Origin: Kiritimatiellia bacterium | GTDB lineage: Bacteria > Verrucomicrobiota > Kiritimatiellia > RFP12 > UBA3636 | Reading direction: 5' to 3' | Length of the DNA: 12,645 bases | Assembly: GCA_017450425.1 (NCBI GenBank) | Contig: JAFSUV010000187.1 | Location: 1-12,645, forward strand | Shown here: in pieces, positions 7,941-12,645 of the stretch | How positions within the stretch are numbered: the stretch's first letter is position 1 | Layout of the letters: every line of letters starts with the position of its first letter | Notes under the pieces: model-generated | What the model was told of the DNA's origin: nothing | What the model saw: only the letters and a program-made list of their open reading frames with translations | The model's database searches: none | Position numbers and translations under genes: made by a program

Positions 7941-9415
7941 CAGACTTCTCCGCCTTTCGCCGCATCGGCCGCACCGGCCGGCTTGCTGTCGTCCTTCACG
8001 CGGCCAAGGTAGGAAGGAAGCTCGACCCCGGCCATCGCCGCCACGTCCTGCAGCGGCGGCAGGCTCTTTACGAGCGACGAAACGAACGCCGCGGTGGAAG
8101 ACCCCCTGCCGCCGTCGCCGCCGCCGGCGGAGTCCCACACCGTCACCTTGTCGATCTTGAGATTCGAAATCGCCTCCGCCTGGCGCGCGACGATTTCCTC
8201 GAGCTTTTCGATCATGAGCAGCGTGGCTGCGGCCCGCGTGTCGCCGCCGGTGCTATCGACGAGCGCTTTGTAGCCCGCGGCCTTGCCCGCGAGGAGCGTC
8301 TGCACGCCCTCGGCCTCGGCCTGGTATTTGAGCAGCACGCCGTCCGCCTCGCCTTTCGCGACGGTGCGCAGACGGTCCGCCTCGGCTTCGGCCGCGATCT
8401 GGATCTGCCTGCGGTCCGTCTCCTTCTTCGCGATTTCCGCAGCGGCGAGGCGCTGGATTTCGACTTCGTACTGCGCCTTCTGGATTGCGGCCTCGGCGGC
8501 GCGGTTGGCGACTTCCGCGACGCGCATCGCCTCGGCCGTGCGCACCGCGAGCTTGGAGTTGGACTCGGCGATCTGCGCCTTCGAGGCGTTTTCGCCATCG
8601 ACCGCGCTCGCCTCCTGCTCCGCCACGAACACGCGCTGCCCGGCTTCGGCCCGCTTTTTGCCCTTCTCGGCCTCGGCCGCGTTTTCCTGCACCGTGACGA
8701 TCATTTCGCGGTTGTTTTCCGCTTCGCCGATCGCGCCGACTTTCTGCTCGCGCGAGACATCGACCTTGGCCTTGTTGATCGCCTCGGCGGCCGCCTTCTT
8801 GCCGATGCTCTCGATGTAGTCGCTCTCGTCCGTGATGTCCGTGATGTTGACGTTGATGAGCTTGAGGCCGATCTTGTTGAGCTCCGGCTCGACGTTCTGC
8901 CGGATTTCGGCGAGGAAGCTCTCGCGGTCCTGGTTGATCTGCTCGATCGTGAGCGACGCCACGGTGAGGCGCAGCTGGCCGAAGATGATTTCCTTGGCCA
9001 TGTCCTCGATGGCCTCGGCGCGGAGTCCGAGCAGACGCTCCGCCGCGTTGACCATCACCGCCGGATCGGTCGAGACGCCGACCGTGAACGTGCTCGGCAC
9101 GTTGATGCGGATGTTCTGGAACGAAAGCGCGCCCTGGAGCGGGATGTTGATCGTCATCGGCGTGAGGCTGATGTACGAGTAGTCCTGGATGAGGGGCACG
9201 ATGAACGCGCCGCCGCCGTGGATGCAGTGCGCGGAGCGCCCGCCGGCGACTTTGCCGAAGATCACGAGGATGCGGTCTGACGGGCAGCGCTTGTAGAAGC
9301 GCGCCACCGTGGCGAACGAGACGAACAGCACCATGCCGAACGCGACAAGGACGAAGAGAAACGCCGGCATGCCGGATGACGCGTTTTGCGCGGCGAAGAG
9401 GAGGTCGAATGTCAT
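7940..9415 (-). CDS. Flotillin-like SPFH-domain membrane scaffold protein
   Basis: Flotillins are inner-membrane-anchored scaffold proteins that oligomerise in ordered lipid domains and influence membrane fluidity and signalling complexes. The 491-residue product has one N-terminal membrane segment (about 17-37). It continues with the family start YKRCPSDRILVIFGKVAGG and an SPFH/band 7 domain (about 40-210) including HGGGAFIVPLIQDY and LIEQ-like ASLTIEQINQDR. A long Ala/Glu/Lys-rich coiled coil (about 200-400) holds the flotillin repeats (AAEAINKAK, RAEAEADR-type). A C-terminal piece with SLPPLQDVAAMAGVELPSYL and a short disordered tail follow. The ATG at 9415 is used because GAGGG lies 7 nt upstream and it starts just before the membrane helix; the open frame extends far upstream but has no such features. 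Flotillins often pair with an NfeD-type gene; none is seen here. It is first in the minus-strand block and overlaps the next gene by one base. It is closer to the long FloT/YqiK type than to short FloA. Confidence 0.95.
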   Translation of the reverse strand: MTFDLLFAAQNASSGMPAFLFVLVAFGMVLFVSFATVARFYKRCPSDRILVIFGKVAGGRSAHCIHGGGAFIVPLIQDYSYISLTPMTINIPLQGALSFQNIRINVPSTFTVGVSTDPAVMVNAAERLLGLRAEAIEDMAKEIIFGQLRLTVASLTIEQINQDRESFLAEIRQNVEPELNKIGLKLINVNITDITDESDYIESIGKKAAAEAINKAKVDVSREQKVGAIGEAENNREMIVTVQENAAEAEKGKKRAEAGQRVFVAEQEASAVDGENASKAQIAESNSKLAVRTAEAMRVAEVANRAAEAAIQKAQYEVEIQRLAAAEIAKKETDRRQIQIAAEAEADRLRTVAKGEADGVLLKYQAEAEGVQTLLAGKAAGYKALVDSTGGDTRAAATLLMIEKLEEIVARQAEAISNLKIDKVTVWDSAGGGDGGRGSSTAAFVSSLVKSLPPLQDVAAMAGVELPSYLGRVKDDSKPAGAADAAKGGEV

Positions 9416-9459
9416 GGTTTTTCCCTCTGGCGAAAAAAGTGGAATCGCAGTTTCCGCGA

Positions 9460-9468
9460 ATAATACCA
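9460..9468 (-). promoter_or_regulatory. Putative extended -10 promoter for the flotillin operon
   Basis: On the minus strand the bases read TGGTATTAT, an extended -10 pattern (TGnTATTAT), in the only AT-rich patch of the divergent region. No convincing -35 is seen 16-18 bp upstream, as is common for extended -10 promoters. It would give a leader of about 40 nt before the ATG at 9415. An 8-bp near-perfect tandem repeat (ATCCCGAA, ATCCCGAT at 9471-9486) and a 6-bp hairpin (9496-9501 with 9510-9515) lie just upstream and could be regulatory, but nothing proves it. Confidence 0.45.
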
Positions 9469-9551
9469 TAATCCCGAAATCCCGATTGTTCCGGCGAAAC
9501 CGGGCTTTGGGTTTCCAGCCGAAAGGGACGGGCGGGCGCAAAACCGATCCG

Positions 9552-9560
9552 TGGTATGAT
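9552..9560 (+). promoter_or_regulatory. Putative extended -10 promoter for yceD-rpmF-plsX-fabH
   Basis: The plus strand reads TGGTATGAT, again TGn followed by a -10-like hexamer (TATGAT at 9555-9560), with no good -35. Transcription from it would begin about 10 nt before the yceD ATG at 9578, giving a very short leader. This fits with the weak ribosome site seen before that ATG (only GAAAG). The motif shares TGGTAT with the opposed promoter on the other strand. Confidence 0.45.
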
Positions 9561-9577
9561 GGGCGCCCCGAAAGACC

Positions 9578-10147
9578 ATGAAAATCGACCTGAAACAGCT
9601 TCCCCCCGGCGGCGGCGCGGCGGGATTCGCCGGAAAGGATCCCCCTTCGGCGCTCGCGTGGGACTTCGGCGCGCGGGACGTCATCCGCCCGGCCGGGCCG
9701 ATGGAGTACGACCTCAAGGCGCGCCTCGTCGGCACGACGCTGCTCGCCGCCGGCTCGGCCGGCGCCGATTTTTCCGGCACGTGCTGCCGGTGCGGCGGAG
9801 CGTTGCGCCGCCGCTACACTGCGGAGATTTCGATCGAGCGCGAAGTCGATCCGGCGGAATCCTGCGTTGACTTGACTTCGGACTTGCGCGAGAGTATTCT
9901 TCTCGCCCTGCCCAACCACCCGATCTGCTCGGACGAGTGCCCCGGCCCGGCGCCGGCGGCCCGGCCCGGCGGCGGCGGCAAGGGGCGCGAGTGCGCTCCG
10001 AGCGACAGCCCCTGGGGCGCGTTGGACGCGATGTTCGGGGGTACGACTCACGATAACGCACGCCCCCGGAAGAAAAAACAGGAAACCAAGGCAAATAAGA
10101 CAGGAGACCGGAAATGGCAGTCCCTAAACGCAAAAAATCGAAGATGA
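9578..10147 (+). CDS. yceD: YceD/DUF177 family protein (large-subunit rRNA accumulation factor)
   Basis: YceD (DUF177) proteins are encoded directly before rpmF in many bacteria and are linked to 23S rRNA accumulation. The 189-residue product shows the family core: MKIDLKQLP at the start, a beta-rich middle with GTCCRCGGALRRRY (Cys69, Cys70, Cys72), then DLTSDLRESILLALPNHPIC (Cys117), Cys121 and Cys139, and a final SPWGALDAMF matching the usual D-x-R-x-x-x-L end. The GLCxxCGxxLN stretch of typical members is replaced by a Pro/Gly/Ala-rich segment. About 35 residues after the normal end form a basic Lys/Arg-rich tail. Its last 34 bp overlap the start of rpmF in another frame, so the two are probably translationally linked. 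The ATG at 9578 has only a weak ribosome site; an ATG at 9556 is in another frame. Identity rests on the motifs together with the position before rpmF. Confidence 0.85.
   Translation: MKIDLKQLPPGGGAAGFAGKDPPSALAWDFGARDVIRPAGPMEYDLKARLVGTTLLAAGSAGADFSGTCCRCGGALRRRYTAEISIEREVDPAESCVDLTSDLRESILLALPNHPICSDECPGPAPAARPGGGGKGRECAPSDSPWGALDAMFGGTTHDNARPRKKKQETKANKTGDRKWQSLNAKNRR
10102..10106 (+). promoter_or_regulatory. Ribosome binding site of rpmF
   Basis: AGGAG lies 7 nt upstream of the rpmF ATG at 10114 and inside the last codons of yceD. It is one of the clearest ribosome sites in the window and fits a highly expressed ribosomal protein. Confidence 0.75.
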
Positions 10148-10305
10148 AGATTCGCATGCGCAAGGCGCAGAAGAAGGCAGTGGTGCCCGCTGTCGGCATC
10201 TGCCCGGCATGCGGCGCTCCTGTCCAGTCGCACCGCGCGTGCCCTGCCTGCGGCATGTACCGCGGCCGCAAGGTGGTCACCATCGCGGCTCCCGCGGCGG
10301 AATAA
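10114..10305 (+). CDS. rpmF: 50S ribosomal protein bL32
   Basis: A structural protein of the large ribosomal subunit. The 63-residue product starts MAVPKRKKSKMKIRMRKAQK, the standard bL32 N-terminus. It carries a zinc ribbon with two CPxC pairs, ICPAC (Cys30, Cys33) and ACPAC (Cys43, Cys46), so this is the zinc-binding (C+) form rather than the zinc-independent paralogue. It ends in GRKVVTIAAPAAE. The start overlaps the end of yceD by 34 bp and is set by a strong AGGAG. It is followed by plsX after 57 bp that hold a T-rich stretch and a strong hairpin. The yceD-rpmF-plsX-fabH order is widely conserved and supports the call. Confidence 0.98.
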   Translation: MAVPKRKKSKMKIRMRKAQKKAVVPAVGICPACGAPVQSHRACPACGMYRGRKVVTIAAPAAE

Positions 10306-10326
10306 TCGCGGTTTTTCCCTTTTCGG

Positions 10327-10353
10327 TCCGCCGCGCCGCCAACGCGCGGCGGA
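10327..10353 (+). promoter_or_regulatory. Strong hairpin before plsX, possible translational control element
   Basis: A perfect 10-bp GC-rich stem (TCCGCCGCGC at 10327-10336 with GCGCGGCGGA at 10344-10353) closes a 7-nt loop, and ends 9 nt before the plsX ATG. The 3' arm contains GGCGGA, the only Shine-Dalgarno-like sequence near that ATG. The fold could therefore hide the ribosome site, or simply separate rpmF from plsX as an RNA-processing or pausing site. A run of T residues lies before, not after, the stem, so it does not look like a plus-strand intrinsic terminator. Confidence 0.6.
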
Positions 10354-10362
10354 ATTGACCGG

Positions 10363-11370
10363 ATGCGCATAGCCGTTGATGCCATGGGGGGCGACTTCGC
10401 CCCCCGAGAGATCGTCAGGGGTGCCGTAGAGGCTTCCCGCGCGTGGCCAGAGCTCGAAATCGTGCTGCTGGGGGACGGCGCCGCCGTCCGTGCGGAACTC
10501 GCCGCAAACAAGGCGGTCGAGTCCGGCCGCCTGAAGGTGGCGCACACCACGGAGACGATCGAGATGGGCGAAGCGCCGGCGCACGCCGTGCGCACGAAGC
10601 GCGACTCGTCGATCGTGCGCGGCATGCAGATGCTCCGGCACAAGGAGGCGGACGCCTTCCTCAGCGCCGGCTCCACCGGCGCGATGGTGGCCGGCGCGCT
10701 GCTGTTCGTGGGGCGCGTGCGCTACTTGAAGCGCCCGGCGATCGGCACCGTGCTGCCGTCCCTGCGCAAGCCGTATCTGCTGCTTGACATGGGCGCGACG
10801 GTCGATTGCACGCCGCGCGAACTGGAGCAGTTCGCCGTGATGGGCGGCATTTACAGCTCGGCGGTGATGGGGCAGAAGAACCCTTCGGTGGGCCTTTTGT
10901 CCATCGGCACCGAGGAGGAGAAGGGCGACACCCGCACGAAGGAGGCCCACGCGCTCCTGAAGGCCAATCCGCTCGTCAACTTCCGCGGCAACGTGGAGGG
11001 TCACGACCTGTTCAAGGGCGAGATGGACGTCTGCGTGGCCGACGGTTTCGTCGGCAATGTGGTCTTGAAGACGATCGAGAGCGAAGCGCGCGCGATTTCC
11101 GCGATGCTGCGCAAGGAGTTGACGCGCAATCCGCTGCGGGTGCTGGGATCGCTCCTCATCTACGGCGGAGTGCGGCACCTCAAGAAAGTGATGGACCCGG
11201 AGGTTTACGGCGGCGCGCCGCTTCTCGGCGTGAACGGCACCGTGATAATCACGCACGGCGCGTCGTCCCATAAGGCGATTTTCCACGCGATACGGGTGTC
11301 CGCCGAATGCGTGCGGCAGGACGTCGCCGAGAAAATCACCGCGCGTCTTGCCGAAATGGAGGCCAAATGA
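10363..11370 (+). CDS. plsX: Phosphate acyltransferase PlsX
   Basis: PlsX converts acyl-ACP and phosphate to acyl-phosphate, the donor used by PlsY in the first acylation of glycerol-3-phosphate. It is a peripheral membrane enzyme. The 335-residue product has the family landmarks in order: AVDAMGGDFAP (4-14), SAGSTGAMVAGAL (101-113), KPYLLLDMGA (136-145), LLSIGTEEEKG (178-188), NFRGNVEGHDL (196-206), DGFVGNVVLKT (217-227) and YGGAPLLGVNG (282-292) with ITHGASS just after. The length matches the usual 330-345. The only ribosome-site-like bases before the ATG lie in a strong hairpin. The last codons overlap the fabH start as ATGA, so PlsX and FabH are likely made together. Confidence 0.97.
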   Translation: MRIAVDAMGGDFAPREIVRGAVEASRAWPELEIVLLGDGAAVRAELAANKAVESGRLKVAHTTETIEMGEAPAHAVRTKRDSSIVRGMQMLRHKEADAFLSAGSTGAMVAGALLFVGRVRYLKRPAIGTVLPSLRKPYLLLDMGATVDCTPRELEQFAVMGGIYSSAVMGQKNPSVGLLSIGTEEEKGDTRTKEAHALLKANPLVNFRGNVEGHDLFKGEMDVCVADGFVGNVVLKTIESEARAISAMLRKELTRNPLRVLGSLLIYGGVRHLKKVMDPEVYGGAPLLGVNGTVIITHGASSHKAIFHAIRVSAECVRQDVAEKITARLAEMEAK

Positions 11371-12371
11371 AAACCCGCCTTTACCGCGCCGCGATCGCCG
11401 GAACCGGGTCGTTCCTGCCGTCCGGGCGTCTGACCAACGACGACCTGGCGAAGATGGTCGATACGTCCGACGAATGGATTTTCCCGCGCACGGGCATACG
11501 CTCCCGCCACATCGCCGGAAAGGGCGAAAACACTTCCGACATGGCCGCCGCGGCCGGGCGCAGGGCGCTTGAAAGCGCCGGAGTCCGGCCGGAGGACGTC
11601 CAGCTCGCGGTGGTGGCGACGATTTCGCCCGATTCGCCGCTTCCGGCCTGCTCGTGCCTGGTGCAGACGAAGATCGGCCTCGCGAACGCGACGTGTTTCG
11701 ACATCTCGGCCGCCTGCTCCGGCTTCATCTACGCGCTCGACGTGGCGCGGCAGTTCGTCGAGACCGGCGCGGTCGAAACCGCCCTCGTGATCGGGGCCGA
11801 GAAGATGAGCGCCATCACGGACTGGACCGACCGCACGACGTGCATCCTGTTCGGCGACGGCGCCGGGGCGGTCGTGCTGCGGCGCGCGGAGGAGGAAGCC
11901 GGGGGCGGCGTGCTTTCGTGCGCCACCGGCACCGACGGCTCGCTCGCGCCGCTCCTGTTCATCGAGGCCGGCGGCTCGGCGCTCCCGACTTCGGTCGAGA
12001 CGCTCGAAGCGCACCGCGGCTTCGTGAAAATGGACGGGCACACCATCTTCAAGCACGCCGTGCGCAACATGGCGAACATAGCGGGCAAGGCCATCGCGGA
12101 AGCCGGGCTCAAGCCGTCCGACATCGACTGGATCGTCCCGCACCAGGCCAACATCCGCATCATACAGGCGGTGGCGAAGTCGCTTGACACGCCGATGGAA
12201 AAAGTGGTGTCAACGATCGAAAGCACCGGCAACACCACGGCCGCCTCGATCCCCGTGGCGCTCGACCTGGCGGTGGCGGACGGTCGCATCAAGGCTGGCG
12301 ACAACGTTCTCTTCGTCGCGTTCGGCGCCGGCCTCACCTGGGGCGCTTCGGTCGTTCGCTGGGGCTCGTGA
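11367..12371 (+). CDS. fabH: Beta-ketoacyl-ACP synthase III
   Basis: FabH condenses acetyl-CoA (or a branched acyl-CoA) with malonyl-ACP to start fatty-acid chains. The 334-residue product has the full catalytic triad: Cys117 in DISAACSGFIYAL, His259 in VPHQANIRI and Asn289 in ESTGNTTAAS. Other landmarks are DEWIFPRTGIRSRHIA near the N-terminus, LFGDGAGAVVL (161-171) and the C-terminal FGAGLTWGASVVRW. The start is the ATG at 11367, which overlaps the plsX stop as ATGA and has GGAGG 4 nt upstream; an earlier in-frame start at 11307 would lie deep within plsX and adds residues not found in the family. The 3' end overlaps the opposing pbpC-like gene by 38 bp. Confidence 0.98.
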   Translation: MKTRLYRAAIAGTGSFLPSGRLTNDDLAKMVDTSDEWIFPRTGIRSRHIAGKGENTSDMAAAAGRRALESAGVRPEDVQLAVVATISPDSPLPACSCLVQTKIGLANATCFDISAACSGFIYALDVARQFVETGAVETALVIGAEKMSAITDWTDRTTCILFGDGAGAVVLRRAEEEAGGGVLSCATGTDGSLAPLLFIEAGGSALPTSVETLEAHRGFVKMDGHTIFKHAVRNMANIAGKAIAEAGLKPSDIDWIVPHQANIRIIQAVAKSLDTPMEKVVSTIESTGNTTAASIPVALDLAVADGRIKAGDNVLFVAFGAGLTWGASVVRWGS

Positions 12372-12645
12372 CCGAAAACTCCACCGCGGCGGTTTCGCCC
12401 TCTGCGGTGGAGAAGCCCACGGTATGCGTCCCGGGCGAGCGGACCGGCGCGAAAAACGGCTTTTCCGAATCCTGCGCGCCGCACGGGACGCCGTCGAGCG
12501 TCCACCAGAGCGTTTCCCCGGCCTTCACGCCGGCGATTTCCACGGCGACGCTCCACGGCGCTTCGCCGGGGAGCCGCAGCGCGGCGCCGGCCGCGGGGCG
12601 CAGGATCGTCGGCGCTGCGGCGGCTGCGGGGGCGCCGGCAACGGC
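12334..12645 (-). CDS. pbpC: Probable penicillin-binding protein 1C, C-terminal BiPBP domain (5' partial)
   Basis: The minus-strand frame is open from the right edge to a TGA at 12334, giving about 103 residues. The sequence reads as the C-terminal domain found in PbpC-type bifunctional penicillin-binding proteins (BiPBP_C): an Ala/Pro-rich lead, PTILRPAAGAALRLPGEAPW, then AGVKAGETLWWTLDGVPCG, FFAPVRSPGTHTVGF, and GETAAVEFSVTS. The pattern W-x-x-DG, then PGxHxV and a final V-F-V strand is typical. A short SERPKRPR tail follows. The glycosyltransferase and transpeptidase domains would lie outside the window, so the identity rests on this small domain alone; another envelope protein with the same Ig-like module is possible. 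No start can be assigned. Its last 38 bp lie inside fabH on the other strand. Confidence 0.7.
   Translation of the reverse strand, partial: AVAGAPAAAAAPTILRPAAGAALRLPGEAPWSVAVEIAGVKAGETLWWTLDGVPCGAQDSEKPFFAPVRSPGTHTVGFSTAEGETAAVEFSVTSPSERPKRPR
12379..12412 (+). terminator. Stem-loop after fabH, inside the pbpC-like coding region
   Basis: Beginning 8 nt after the fabH stop, CTCCACCGC (12379-12387) pairs perfectly with GCGGTGGAG (12404-12412). Between them GGCG and CGCC form a second 4-bp stem with a GTTT loop, leaving a 4-nt bulge. There is no U-tract on the plus strand, so it would need Rho or act as a 3'-end stabiliser. On the minus strand the stem is followed by TTTT, but that falls inside the pbpC-like reading frame. 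Confidence 0.5.

Noticed and set aside
4380..8012. A plus-strand open frame of 1210 codons antisense to the DUF2723 gene
   Set aside because: It is rich in Arg, Glu, Gly and His without any domain or hydrophobic pattern, and mirrors a high-GC gene whose motifs and membrane segments are clear on the other strand.
9416..10051. The 212-codon upstream extension of the flotillin frame
   Set aside because: It runs antisense to yceD and through the promoter region; the start at 9415 has a ribosome site and precedes the expected membrane helix.
10327..10353. The hairpin as an intrinsic terminator of rpmF
   Set aside because: No U-tract follows the stem on the plus strand; AATTGACC follows and the plsX start is 9 nt away.

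Overview
This GC-rich bacterial window is densely coding. It holds eleven protein genes, two of them cut by the window edges, and most of the products are housekeeping or envelope proteins. No rRNA, tRNA, CRISPR array, insertion sequence or phage gene could be recognised. A large DUF2723 GT-C-like membrane protein with a TPR tail, a long flotillin, a type 2 ArgC and a yceD-rpmF-plsX-fabH cluster would fit a member of the PVC group (Verrucomicrobiota, Kiritimatiellota or Lentisphaerota). That placement is an inference from gene content and protein style and is of low to moderate confidence.

Layout. (1) At the left edge is the 3' part of a plus-strand DsbD-type thiol:disulfide interchange protein, followed by a short array of 23-bp tandem repeats. 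(2) A minus-strand block runs from about 9415 down to 720, in transcription order flotillin, DUF2723 membrane protein, argC, parA, der. The first junctions overlap (TGATG between flotillin and DUF2723, GTGA between DUF2723 and argC) and the later gaps are 35 and 26 bp, so this looks like one transcription unit. (3) A 162-bp divergent region separates flotillin from yceD and carries an extended -10-like motif on each strand. (4) The plus-strand block yceD-rpmF-plsX-fabH runs from 9578 to 12371. (5) At the right edge a minus-strand gene, probably the C-terminal end of penicillin-binding protein 1C, overlaps the 3' end of fabH.

How the genes fit together. The plus-strand block is the classic link between ribosome assembly (YceD, bL32) and the start of lipid synthesis (PlsX makes acyl-phosphate, FabH starts fatty-acid chains). 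The minus-strand block is a mixture: a membrane-microdomain scaffold, a probable polyprenyl-linked glycosyltransferase, one arginine-biosynthesis enzyme, a chromosome-partition-type ATPase with no ParB beside it, and a ribosome-assembly GTPase.

I found no clear novel defence or mobile system. The observations most worth a second look are: the dsbD reading frame, which ends early at a repeat array; the tight coupling of flotillin, DUF2723 and argC; a strong hairpin directly before the plsX start; the 34-bp yceD/rpmF overlap; and the fabH/pbpC convergent overlap with a hairpin inside coding sequence.
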